This document shows positions 27,201-33,418 of a stretch of 40,707 bases of DNA, piece by piece. Position 1 is the first letter of the stretch. Every line of letters starts with the position of its first letter. The notes under the pieces are model-generated. The model was not told the origin of the DNA. It saw only the letters and a program-made list of their open reading frames with translations, and ran no database searches. The stretch is from an uncultured Flavobacteriales bacterium (GTDB lineage Bacteria > Bacteroidota > Bacteroidia > Flavobacteriales_D > JABDKJ01): positions 1 through 40,707 of the forward strand of contig CALFHF010000207.1 of assembly GCA_937875855.1 (NCBI GenBank), given 5' to 3'. Position numbers and translations under genes: made by a program.

Positions 27201-29333
27201 GGGTCCATTTCTATTGCAGGGACTGCCTTCTGTCCTTCTTTATCCAATGCGGGCATCCTTGATTTAGATACGTTGCACGCATGTCCATCGGAAAGTGCTG
27301 AGGCCATCGTCCTCTCATCAGCATTCTTAGACCCTAATGATGTTCAAGCTTTTTTCCTTCATGAACAGGCGAATGGCCTTGGCACTATTTGGGCAAGTTC
27401 AGAAAATCCACTATTCAGCTTTCAAGCTGGAATGACCCTAGGTCAGGTTTATTTTATCAGTTCAGTGGCAGGAAATGATGACGGAACAGGTCTTCCTGAT
27501 TTGACTTCACCAGGTACTGATTTCTCACTTGCCGTTCCCGTTATTTTCCATGCGAACCCAGAAATCTCTGCCCTTCCCTTAATAGCCGAGCATTGTCCGG
27601 GAGAACCCGCTATCATTTATTTCAATATAGAAGGAATTCCCTCATTCGAATTGACCTACCTACAAGACGGTATCCTGCAAACAAGCGGATATAACACGAC
27701 TGGCCCTCAGACCTTGGTTCTTGATGCTACTCAAATGGTCATCTGGCTTGAACTCAGTGATGCGTATTGTGCAGCTGAATCAAATCAAATCAGCACCATT
27801 TACGTCCTTCCTACTCCAAGCATGACAGCTCAAGATTCACTCATTTTTTGTAATGGAGCAACTGAAAATATTGAATTACAATTTGAAGGGTCGGGTCCCT
27901 ATGAGCTCACTTGGCAAGTCAATTTTTTAGAACCTGTTAATCTTACTTCAGCTCAAGACGTTCTGCCTTTCAGCCCTTCTGCATCAGGCGATTACGTGTT
28001 TTATAATCTCTCTGACGCAGTTTGTGGCTCTACTGATAGTGTTTTAGTTTATGTGGACATCATTCCATTGCCTCTTGCTGATGCAGGACCTGACCAGACC
28101 ATTTGCGAAGGTGAAAGTGTTCAATTAGGAACCTCTGGCCTTCCTGACCACCTCTACACATGGAACAATAACGGTTTCCTTGATGACACTAGTAGCTCAC
28201 AACCACAAGGAATTTTTAATGAAATAGGAGCAGAAAGCCTAGTGGTGACTTTCAATCTTGAAGTATCCGCGTTTGGATGCAGTAACATTGACGAAGTTGT
28301 AGTTATTGTCAACCCGTTGCCTTTTGATACTGGCATAAGTGGTGCTGACAAAGTATGCCTCGGGTTAAACACTATGCTCACAGCTACAGGTGGAGCTGCA
28401 TACATATGGGCAAACCTTGGTTCTGACTCTTTATCGAATCCTATTACCATTACCCCATCAACTGATGCCACATACATCGTTCAGATTTTTACTGAATTCG
28501 GATGTTCAGTTAGTGAGAGCTTCTCGATTGAAGTTCTTGCTTTACCTGAGGTCGACCTATTGGCTGATTCATATGCTGGCTGTCCTCCTATGGAAGTAGC
28601 TGTTATGAATCTCGTTCAAGTTCCTGCAAGTTCTTCGTGTGAATGGAGTATCAATGCAGGCACACTTTCTGATTCCGACTGTGACTTGGCTTCTGCAGAA
28701 CTTTCAATCCCAGGAAACTACGTAGTAAGTCTTTCTATTACAGATAGCTTCGGTTGCATTGGAACAGCTCTAACCGACACCATTAGAGTCAATGAAACCA
28801 TTGCCGCATTCCACATGTATCCTGATGTCCTCACCATGGATGATGCACAGGTTCAAGTATTCGGTACTTCAAATAATATAGCCCAATGGATCTGGTTTTT
28901 TGAAGGAGAAGTAGTCGCTCAAGGAGTATCTCCCATTATTTCCCTTGATGTTCCTCGCCCTGATTATTATGAACTTTGTCTGGCCATCATAGGGAACAAC
29001 GGTTGTGCAGATACGCTATGCAAGGACTTTGAAATATTGAATAACGTTAAGGTATGGGTGCCTAATAGTTTCAGCCCTGATGGAAATGGACTGAATGAAG
29101 GCTTCCATGCAGTAGTAGATGGAGCTGAGTATATATCCAACTATAGTCTTCATGTCTTTGACCGCAGAGGACTTATGGTCTTCGATTCCAACACTTGGAC
29201 TGAACCATGGAAAGGTGAAAGCATGAGAGAAAAAGATACTATGCAAGGTGTCTATCAATGGCATCTCATGATGAGTGTCTTCGGGGAATCCTATCCAAGG
29301 GAATACCGTGGCACAGTGACTATCCTTCGATAG
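21279..29333 (+). CDS. Giant T9SS-secreted repeat protein with type-B C-terminal sorting domain
   Basis: This 2,684-residue protein starts with a signal peptide (MEFLIKKTLLLFIALLSW, cut near residue 23). An N-terminal domain begins NHISGANIEYECLGGGSYRV, a start shared by many Bacteroidota adhesin-like proteins. A SprB-repeat-like unit lies around 480-550 (GCIGNEGAIALEILSGSGDY). Seventeen tandem repeats of about 80 residues fill 555-1909, each with two conserved cysteines, a GTW core and an ending like YTLTWTEDNG..C...DQV. Ig-like segments follow (ADAGPDQTIC near 2267). The last 95 residues (VWVPNSFSPDGNGLNE to YRGTVTILR) match the type-B sorting domain of T9SS, associated with gliding proteins such as SprB. 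It is probably a surface or secreted adhesin; the ligand is unknown. Confidence 0.88.
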   Translation: MEFLIKKTLLLFIALLSWTAIQANHISGANIEYECLGGGSYRVTLNVFQDCEDITVAPTQNLRAVPDCNFGFFSFSLPLISNVEVSQLCSSLILQSECNGGLLPGKRHLMYQGLVNIPSTCPEYRILWKFNYRTPTTNVSGTQSFYVHAIIRPQEGCNSSPQITIQQLPYVCAGQAINYNFGALDIESDSLVYSYTNSLSSDGGNGFVSVVYEPGFSGIAPIPGCTINSETGVLSFIAPAIGEYTITIQVEQYNDAGVFVGSISIDVNIVADFCPNPPPELVINALQNFSGNATLTGPHTIEMCYGEFFCADILFNSSVPIADIQVISNIQTVLPGATLTYTGGNPSTATVCWEANQFGLDGTIVLIADDDLCPLPGIVSFSFNVDVKPGVYAGPNRIICPGEAEQLQALGDSDFNWEVYQGEPMVIGTNFSCNPCSNPIASPNSTTTYIVTGIDPAAECFYKDTLTLTVALDLNTLVTDVGCIGNEGAIALEILSGSGDYSLEFEGVQYELTSNLFDSIGLSPGTYEIIVTDDIAGCSVTLNETVGSLTIPIPDAGVGPAQPFCASTYALQASSTGGSLFWTGTGPGIVSFSPNETTEDATVTVDTAGSYWFYLSESDGFCAKTDSVQIIFLGDINANAGANITVCGTQTVLSASQNYGTGTWLSVPAGAVFSGGASNPNPSVTVPGTGTYTFFWQVNGGNSCADADDVQIIFKPYPTALAGADHTSCLTTDTLSATATNGTGTWTWPAGVSVNNAIDPNAAVTLTGSPGIYTLTWTVSNGTCSTFDEIDIEFEFVPNSNAGFDQSNVCGLSTVLAANGSIGLWSGPSGISFADATDPLSSLAVTAGGAYTLTWTLGTGICASIDDVIILFQEIPEANAGTDLSVCSADLILGATPSVGTGQWTLPAGVTISDISDPNASLSTLTYGTYILTWTETNGTACTNADQVEVSFIQQPSTNAGNDQSVCGLTATLAALPSVGNGIWIGPAQVSFDDLNSPTAQMTSSAYGSYTLTWTEENGNGCISTDQVIINFIENPIADAGPDTALCSPSYSLQANPSIGAGTWTIPAGLNPSDLSDPNCILTADAFGIYILTWSEDNGNGCSSSDQVELVFVEQPMAFAGNDTILCGNQFMLNAIPTVGSGTWNLEPGLIFSDVNAPSSTINALVYGSYSLTWTEDNGNGCSSSDQVMVQFTEQPDSEAGSDMSSCDEDIDLNAIQGAGTGIWTGPSNINFLDATDPTTSISSSANGSFTLYWTVTNGSCTSVDSLLATYSDPPVADAGTYSPFCGNTATLSASFTSGTGHWIFPAGISGDENDPNAEITALASGTYSLEWIIIIGQCSDTAQVSITFLSLPIAEAGPSISICGNSAFLSADPALGTGQWSFPSGITGNVNVPNPMISTSSYGSFTMYWNVTDASGCIAVDSVSLAFIQNPSPAAGEDFQLCGNQGTLNAAPSFGIGSWIDQSGISIDNLSNPQASITASPGVYTLIWSEVNEGFCSAQDTVMVTFTAQPQATLTSSNESICGNSASVQAAFSVPGSTGIWTGSSALTFSNPTAINSTVTSSGYGPKIILWIENNAGCVDTAQVVMTFFQVPQVEAGNPQSMCGLSMALQGSISVGEGIWTGPGVTFGLPELPTSMVTASAFGTYILTWTAENGPCQVQDQVEVTFLNSPISNAGSDQQICGLQAQTAALPSTGIGTWTFPTGVSMSNVNDPLAPFSNSNYGPITLTWTEDNGTCAASDQVTYTYFQMPNANAGSDIDDCGLVGILSAIPSIGNGTWSGPPNIGFANATNPNTSFNSSISGNFSLIWTEVNGVCSDQESLGLQLTPEPLANAGQDATQCGTSYTLQALPSTGTGSWNGGPGVSFIPSPNVPGATAMVTGPGSYTFTWTEDNGLCSDQDLVNVEFNDSPDTSSTQVICLNANTQYQVIIQIINGEASSYEVTGSQGNLSGSVFNSGIFNVQDSYSFLISDAHNCGSISIAGTAFCPSLSNAGILDLDTLHACPSESAEAIVLSSAFLDPNDVQAFFLHEQANGLGTIWASSENPLFSFQAGMTLGQVYFISSVAGNDDGTGLPDLTSPGTDFSLAVPVIFHANPEISALPLIAEHCPGEPAIIYFNIEGIPSFELTYLQDGILQTSGYNTTGPQTLVLDATQMVIWLELSDAYCAAESNQISTIYVLPTPSMTAQDSLIFCNGATENIELQFEGSGPYELTWQVNFLEPVNLTSAQDVLPFSPSASGDYVFYNLSDAVCGSTDSVLVYVDIIPLPLADAGPDQTICEGESVQLGTSGLPDHLYTWNNNGFLDDTSSSQPQGIFNEIGAESLVVTFNLEVSAFGCSNIDEVVVIVNPLPFDTGISGADKVCLGLNTMLTATGGAAYIWANLGSDSLSNPITITPSTDATYIVQIFTEFGCSVSESFSIEVLALPEVDLLADSYAGCPPMEVAVMNLVQVPASSSCEWSINAGTLSDSDCDLASAELSIPGNYVVSLSITDSFGCIGTALTDTIRVNETIAAFHMYPDVLTMDDAQVQVFGTSNNIAQWIWFFEGEVVAQGVSPIISLDVPRPDYYELCLAIIGNNGCADTLCKDFEILNNVKVWVPNSFSPDGNGLNEGFHAVVDGAEYISNYSLHVFDRRGLMVFDSNTWTEPWKGESMREKDTMQGVYQWHLMMSVFGESYPREYRGTVTILR
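22941..27005 (+). repeat. Seventeen-copy coding tandem repeat (about 240 bp unit)
   Basis: Units begin at the xAG motif at about 22941, 23193, 23439, 23679, 23913, 24153, 24393, 24633, 24873, 25110, 25344, 25581, 25821, 26064, 26298, 26535 and 26772. Units starting at 23913, 24153, 24393, 24633 and 24873 are spaced exactly 240 bases. Outer units vary from 234 to 252. The consensus is NAGxDxxxCG, then a GTGxW core, SDPNA, YGTYTLTW and C..SDQVxVxF. Unit 13 (near 25821) has lost the AG motif. The array codes for protein in a single frame throughout. Confidence 0.9.
24562..24601 (+). repeat. 40-bp segment identical to 24802-24841
   Basis: Forty bases encoding part of EDNGNGCSSSDQV are identical at 24562-24601 and 24802-24841, exactly one 240-base unit apart, whereas most repeat units share only protein-level similarity. 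This is the mark of a recent duplication or gene conversion between repeats 7 and 8. Confidence 0.9.
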
Positions 29334-29389
29334 TAAGTTCTTCTTCCTTAGACTCTATTCAAAATGAAAAAAATAAAGGGCAATAAAAA

Positions 29390-29417
29390 ACCCTCTTACC
29401 GCATGCGGTAAGAGGGT
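29390..29417. terminator. Bidirectional intrinsic terminator (28-nt perfect palindrome)
   Basis: Two 14-base arms, ACCCTCTTACCGCA and its exact complement, form an uninterrupted palindrome between the convergent giant gene and the small lipoprotein gene. On the minus strand it is followed by six T residues, a classic rho-independent terminator for the lipoprotein gene. On the plus strand the T tract is weaker (TCGATTCTTT), yet the long stem should still stop transcripts from the giant gene. Confidence 0.85.
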
Positions 29418-29474
29418 CGATTCTTTAAAAAAACCTAAGATCAGTGACCTTTTAGTTTTTCACCAGCTTTAGCT

Positions 29475-29747
29475 TCAGTTTCCGGCTTTATCAACTGCAG
29501 TTTCTGCAGCATCAGCAGCGTTTTCAGCAGCATCAACAGCTCCGTCAACTGCAGTTTCTGCAGCGTCCATTGCTTCACCAGTTGCTTCCGTAGCGCTTTC
29601 CATTGCTTCACCTGCAGCTTCAGTAGCTGATTCAGTAGCATTTTCCATTGCGTCAGTAGCGTCTTCCATCTTAGTAGTAGCTTCTCCACATGAAGTGAAA
29701 GCGAATACTGTAAGGGCGATAATTAAAAGAGAATTAAACTTTCTCAT
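29475..29747 (-). CDS. Small Ala/Glu-rich lipoprotein with 11-residue repeats
   Basis: This 90-residue protein has a lipoprotein signal (MRKFNSLLIIALTVFAFTSC) with the lipidated cysteine at position 20. The mature part has almost only A, E, T, D, M, V, G and N and reads as consecutive 11-mers: MEDATDAMENA, TESATEAAGEA, MESATEATGEA, MDAAETAVDGA, VDAAENAADAA. Such 11-mers form long amphipathic helices in LEA-type stress proteins and apolipoproteins. I infer an envelope-anchored helical or disordered protein, perhaps stress-related. A TA dinucleotide tract lies just before its ATG. The other frames across this stretch are shadows of the repeats. Confidence 0.8.
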   Translation of the reverse strand: MRKFNSLLIIALTVFAFTSCGEATTKMEDATDAMENATESATEAAGEAMESATEATGEAMDAAETAVDGAVDAAENAADAAETAVDKAGN

Positions 29748-29752
29748 TGCTT

Positions 29753-29766
29753 TATATATATATATA
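29753..29766. repeat. (TA)7 dinucleotide tract before the lipoprotein start codon
   Basis: Seven TA units lie five bases upstream of the lipoprotein ATG, in the position a ribosome would contact. AT-rich, unstructured leaders favour initiation in Bacteroidota. A dinucleotide tract can also change length by slippage. Confidence 0.85.
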
Positions 29767-29803
29767 TTGGGATTAGACCTTGAAATTGGCGCAAAGGAAA
29801 GTA

Positions 29804-29825
29804 AATTCCTGAGAACCTAGGAATT
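29804..29825. repeat. AATTCCT/AGGAATT inverted repeat in divergent intergenic region
   Basis: AATTCCT and AGGAATT are perfect seven-base arms around an eight-base centre in the 164-base gap between the divergent lipoprotein and mannosyltransferase genes. Another AGGAATTA copy lies 42 bases further on (29861-29868). It may be a regulator-binding site; there is no direct evidence. Confidence 0.35.
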
Positions 29826-29880
29826 AATAAAGAAAATCTTTGTCTTTTTTCGACAAACCAAGGAATTAGGTCCATAGTCA

Positions 29881-29888
29881 TATCTTTG
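29881..29888 (+). promoter_or_regulatory. Probable -7 element of the mannosyltransferase-pyrC operon
   Basis: TATCTTTG matches the Bacteroidota -7 consensus perfectly, 23 bases before the TTG start at 29912. Transcription should start around 29895, leaving a leader of about 17 bases. No TTG is present at the expected -33 position, so strength is uncertain. Confidence 0.55.
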
Positions 29889-29911
29889 TCCCTTATCAAT
29901 TATTCTTCTTT

Positions 29912-30634
29912 TTGAGCTCTTCATTAATCATCATCCCCACGTACAATGAGGCCGAGAACATTCGGCAAATCATCCTTGCTGCTCTTGGAAGATCTGATGA
30001 TTATCATGTCCTTATCGTTGATGATGGCTCTCCTGATGGAACAGCTGGGTTGGTCAAAGAATTCCAAATCAAACACCCAGAACGTATTCATCTGCTTGAA
30101 CGAAGTGGAAAAGCCGGCCTTGGAAAAGCCTATCTCGCTGGATTTTCATGGGCATTGGAACGTAAAGAATATGAGCTCATCTTCGAGATGGATGCTGATT
30201 TCTCTCATGACCCTAAAGATCTGAATCGCCTTGAACAAGCGTGCTTAGATGGAGCAGGACTGAGTATAGGTTCACGCTATGTAAAGAACGGTAGCGTGAA
30301 AGACTGGACCTGGGAGCGAAAACTACTCAGCTTCGGAGCCTCCTTGTATGTGCGCGCCATATTAGGTCTTGCAATCAAGGATCCTACCGCAGGGTTCAAA
30401 TGCTATAAAAGAGAAGTCTTAGCCTCTATTCCACTTGACCAGGTGAATTATGTAGGCTATGCATTTCAAATTGCCATGAAGCTTATGGTCGCTCTGAAGG
30501 GATTTCCCATCACAGAGGTTCCTATCGTATTTAAGGATAGAGAATTAGGAACATCCAAGATGAGCAGTGCTATTTTCAAAGAAGCAATACTAGGCGTGTG
30601 GAGAATGAGATCCCTTAAAAAAACAATCACCTAA
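29912..30634 (+). CDS. Polyprenol monophosphomannose synthase (GT2 family)
   Basis: This 240-residue family 2 glycosyltransferase resembles dolichol-phosphate mannose synthases. It begins SSSLIIIPTYNEAENIRQII and carries VDDGSPDGTA. The metal-binding FEMDADFSHDP has Asp94 and Asp96, and KDPTAGFKCYKR and VPIVFKDRELGTSKM follow. It should transfer mannose from GDP-mannose to a polyprenyl phosphate on the inner membrane, supplying lipid-linked mannose. No C-terminal membrane domain is present. The start is a TTG at 29912: no ATG lies upstream in frame, and the TTG gives the family-typical N-terminus. It stops three bases before pyrC. Confidence 0.88.
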   Translation: MSSSLIIIPTYNEAENIRQIILAALGRSDDYHVLIVDDGSPDGTAGLVKEFQIKHPERIHLLERSGKAGLGKAYLAGFSWALERKEYELIFEMDADFSHDPKDLNRLEQACLDGAGLSIGSRYVKNGSVKDWTWERKLLSFGASLYVRAILGLAIKDPTAGFKCYKREVLASIPLDQVNYVGYAFQIAMKLMVALKGFPITEVPIVFKDRELGTSKMSSAIFKEAILGVWRMRSLKKTIT

Positions 30635-30637
30635 GCT

Positions 30638-31975
30638 ATGCAGACTCTTATAAAAGGGGCTACCCTTATTAATGAAGGTTCTCGAAGTATCAAAGACATC
30701 TTGATTGCTGATGGACGCATCAAAGAAATAGCTGATACAATAGATGCTCCTCAAGCCACTCTTATAGACGCAAAAGGCCTTTACCTCATGCCTGGCCTCA
30801 TCGATGACCAAGTGCATTTTAGGGAACCAGGCCTCACTCATAAAGCATGCATAGCCACTGAAAGTGCTGCTGCCGCTGCAGGTGGTGTCACTTCCTTTAT
30901 GGAAATGCCAAATACGAATCCACAAACCTTAACGCAAGAACTCCTAGAAGAGAAATATGATCTTGGCGCGAAAAACGCACGAGTCAATTATTCCTTTTTC
31001 ATGGGCGCTTCAAACGACAACTTGGAGGAGGTGCTGAAGACTGATTTTTCCAAAGTCTGTGGCCTTAAGGTCTTCATGGGTTCATCTACAGGTAATATGC
31101 TCGTAGATAGCAAAGATACTCTTGAAGCCATTTTTAAAGATGCCAAAGGTCTAATCGCAGTTCACTGTGAAGATGAGCCTACAGTGCGCAAAAATATGGA
31201 ACGGATGAGGGCAAAGTATGGCGAACTCGTTCCTATGAGTGCCCACCCTTGGATACGCTCTGAAGAAGCCTGCTATCTCAGCAGCTCTCTAGCTGTCGAA
31301 TTGGCCAAGAAATATGGAGCCCGACTGCATGTACTGCATATCAGTACGGCTAAAGAATTAAGCCTATTTAGCGATGCGAAGACTACTTATAAGAAGCGCA
31401 TAACGGCTGAAGCCTGCATTCATCACCTCTGGTTCAGCGAGAAGGATTACCTAGAAAAAGGGGCTTTGATCAAGTGGAATCCTGCAGTGAAGACCCCTGC
31501 TGACAGGGAAGCATTGCGTAATGCAATCCTCACTGACCGTATAGATGTGATTGCCACTGATCACGCTCCCCATACCTGGGAAGAGAAACAAAAGCCTTAT
31601 CTCTCCTGCCCCAGCGGTGGGCCACTTGTACAGCATTCTTTGGTCGCTTTGCTTGATATGATGCATGCTGGATTAATTAGCCTAGAACAGATAGCGCGAA
31701 AGACTGCTCATATGCCAGCTGAGATTTTCAGGATTAAGGACAGAGGCTACATTCGTCCCGGTTACTTTGCTGATATAGTCCTTGTAGATCTTGACTCTCC
31801 TTGGGAAGTTACTGAAGAAAATATCCTAGCCCAATGTGGCTGGTCTCCTTTTATTGGACACACATTCAAGTCAGAAGTGAAGCATACCTTCGTGAACGGT
31901 GATCATGTTTTTGACAATGGAAAAATCAATCAAAACATACGTGGGCAAAGGCTTTCCTTCCATACTGGCGATTAG
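30638..31975 (+). CDS. pyrC: Dihydroorotase (pyrimidine biosynthesis)
   Basis: This 445-residue amidohydrolase closes carbamoyl-aspartate to dihydroorotate. Visible motifs are DDQVHFREPG (residues 56-65), the lysine region GLKVFMGSSTGN (Lys144), VHCEDE (His176), LHVLHIST (His231/234) and ATDHAPHT (Asp308). The first metal-binding histidine of the usual HxH is a glutamine (Gln58), which I recall as general in the Bacteroidota branch. An allantoinase or hydantoinase is less likely given these motifs and the conserved setting between the mannosyltransferase and DUF4296 genes. Its last bases overlap the next gene. Confidence 0.9.
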   Translation: MQTLIKGATLINEGSRSIKDILIADGRIKEIADTIDAPQATLIDAKGLYLMPGLIDDQVHFREPGLTHKACIATESAAAAAGGVTSFMEMPNTNPQTLTQELLEEKYDLGAKNARVNYSFFMGASNDNLEEVLKTDFSKVCGLKVFMGSSTGNMLVDSKDTLEAIFKDAKGLIAVHCEDEPTVRKNMERMRAKYGELVPMSAHPWIRSEEACYLSSSLAVELAKKYGARLHVLHISTAKELSLFSDAKTTYKKRITAEACIHHLWFSEKDYLEKGALIKWNPAVKTPADREALRNAILTDRIDVIATDHAPHTWEEKQKPYLSCPSGGPLVQHSLVALLDMMHAGLISLEQIARKTAHMPAEIFRIKDRGYIRPGYFADIVLVDLDSPWEVTEENILAQCGWSPFIGHTFKSEVKHTFVNGDHVFDNGKINQNIRGQRLSFHTGD

Positions 31976-32333
31976 CGCATTGATTATAAGTATTCTCTTT
32001 TCTTGTCAGGCCAAGGAAACGGCCATTACACTGCCTGAAGGGCTATTGACCAAGGAAGAATTCATCGATGTCATGGAGGATCTTTTCTTGATTGAAGGGC
32101 TGCGTTCCATGCATACTAGTGCAGAGCACAAACAACTCAATCCTACCGAAGCCTACTATAATTCTCTTTGGGAAGAACGGAACTTGGCAAAACAGAAACT
32201 CCTAGACAGTTTCGAGTACTATAGCCAGGACCGAGTGTATATGGAAAAAGTCTACGCAGAGATTGCAAAACGCTTAAAGATAGAGGAGGATAAGATAAAG
32301 TCGAGCTCTACTGAACCTAGGGCTGTAGATTAA
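31917..32333 (+). CDS. DUF4296 domain lipoprotein
   Basis: This 138-residue protein has a hydrophobic signal ending in the lipobox LFSC (FPSILAISALIISILFSC), so it is probably lipid-anchored. The rest matches DUF4296: LLTKEEFIDVMEDLFLIEGL, then a helical region with EAYYNSLWEERNLAKQKLLD. The start is uncertain. The ATG at 31917 overlaps pyrC by 59 bases; a GTG at 31941 would shorten the signal and overlap by 35. Its stop codon shares TTAA (32330-32333) with the convergent epimerase stop. Family function is unknown; the pyrC-DUF4296 order is common in Bacteroidota. Confidence 0.82.
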   Translation: MEKSIKTYVGKGFPSILAISALIISILFSCQAKETAITLPEGLLTKEEFIDVMEDLFLIEGLRSMHTSAEHKQLNPTEAYYNSLWEERNLAKQKLLDSFEYYSQDRVYMEKVYAEIAKRLKIEEDKIKSSSTEPRAVD

Positions 32334-33340
32334 GAATCTAAAGAGCGATAGAAACCCGCGTGGTAGGTTATAGCATCTTGAACAGGGATGAATTCTATCT
32401 TAAATATACTTCTCACTTTTTCAGTACTATAATCGAAGTCATTCAATGAACTGCTTGCTGTCTCTTTAGTCAATTTACTCTTGGTTCTAAAAAGTTTATC
32501 TACGAACCACATAATGCGCCAACCTATGGAAAGTAGCGCTCTGTTTGCTTTTATTCTAGGCCCTTTTTTACCTAGCGAATCTGCCATACATTGGAACATA
32601 TCCCTATACGATATCTGTTCAGAGTGAAGTATATATCGCTCTGCGCTCACTTGAGAAAAAAGTAGGTCAATGGAAATGCTTGAAACATCGCGTACATCCA
32701 CTGCCGTGGCCATTCCATCTGTATAAAACGGGTTTCCTTGCAAAACACTACCAAAGAGCGTTCCACTGCTTCTGGTAATCGATCCAGCGCCAAGGATGAT
32801 GCTCGGATTTACAATAACCGCATCTAAGCCTTCTTCTATGCCTCGCCACACCTCAAGCTCAGCATTGTACTTGCTTATTGCATAGTTAGAATTCAAAGGC
32901 CCATCTTTCCAGGCGCTCGTCTCGTCTATTAGTTTCTTTTCAGCAGTTCTGCCCAAAGCGGCTACAGAACTGATGTACAAAAGGCGTTTCCCAGTTTCAT
33001 TACACACATCTACCACGTGGGCTGTTCCTTGCTTATTATTGAGATACATAGCATCTGCCTCGCTTGAATGAAAGGATACTGTGGCTGCAGCATGAATAAC
33101 GTGTTGACAATCTTTGACGGCTTCTTGAATAGAATTCATATCCATGATATCTCCCTCAGCCCAACTTAGTTTCTCAATTAAGGAGTCAATGTTCTCGTTA
33201 TGATAGAACGTCAGAACCTTGCTAAACATGGCCTTATCTGCTGCTTCACGAGAGAAGATTCGCACCTCCTCTCCCTTGAGCAAAAGATCATAGACCATCC
33301 TCATTCCTAGGATTCCTGTTCCGCCTGTAATCAATACCAT
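32330..33340 (-). CDS. NAD(P)-dependent epimerase/dehydratase (extended SDR)
   Basis: This 336-residue Rossmann-fold protein opens MVLITGGTGILGMRM with the TGGTGxxG dinucleotide-binding loop. It has the active-site SS pair in LLYISSVAALG (Ser124/125) and the YAISK motif (Tyr153, Lys157). It resembles dihydroflavonol reductase-like or 3-beta-HSD-like SDRs that act on sugars, lipids or terpenoids; the substrate cannot be assigned. The start at 33340 is preferred over a TTG at 33349, because that TTG is part of the predicted -7 element. It overlaps the DUF4296 stop by four bases, so there is no terminator between them. Confidence 0.85.
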   Translation of the reverse strand: MVLITGGTGILGMRMVYDLLLKGEEVRIFSREAADKAMFSKVLTFYHNENIDSLIEKLSWAEGDIMDMNSIQEAVKDCQHVIHAAATVSFHSSEADAMYLNNKQGTAHVVDVCNETGKRLLYISSVAALGRTAEKKLIDETSAWKDGPLNSNYAISKYNAELEVWRGIEEGLDAVIVNPSIILGAGSITRSSGTLFGSVLQGNPFYTDGMATAVDVRDVSSISIDLLFSQVSAERYILHSEQISYRDMFQCMADSLGKKGPRIKANRALLSIGWRIMWFVDKLFRTKSKLTKETASSSLNDFDYSTEKVRSIFKIEFIPVQDAITYHAGFYRSLDS

Positions 33341-33346
33341 AGCTGC

Positions 33347-33354
33347 CAAATATA
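33347..33354 (-). promoter_or_regulatory. -7 element just before the epimerase ATG
   Basis: TATATTTG on the minus strand fits TAnnTTTG perfectly and is followed by six bases and then the ATG at 33340. With the usual distance of five to seven bases to the start site, the transcript would begin at or next to the ATG. At the -33 position a CTG (33374-33376) stands in place of TTG with a 19-base spacer. Confidence 0.5.
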
Positions 33355-33418
33355 CATCGCTAGATAAAGGAAGCAGATGAAACCAAGAATGAATAGTTTT
33401 ACGCCAATTGGGACAATC

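Noticed and set aside
29441-29689. 82-codon minus-strand frame rich in Lys, Leu and Gln over the lipoprotein gene
   Set aside because: It is the shifted frame of the 11-mer repeats. The other frame has a clear lipoprotein signal and lipobox, so this one is a shadow.
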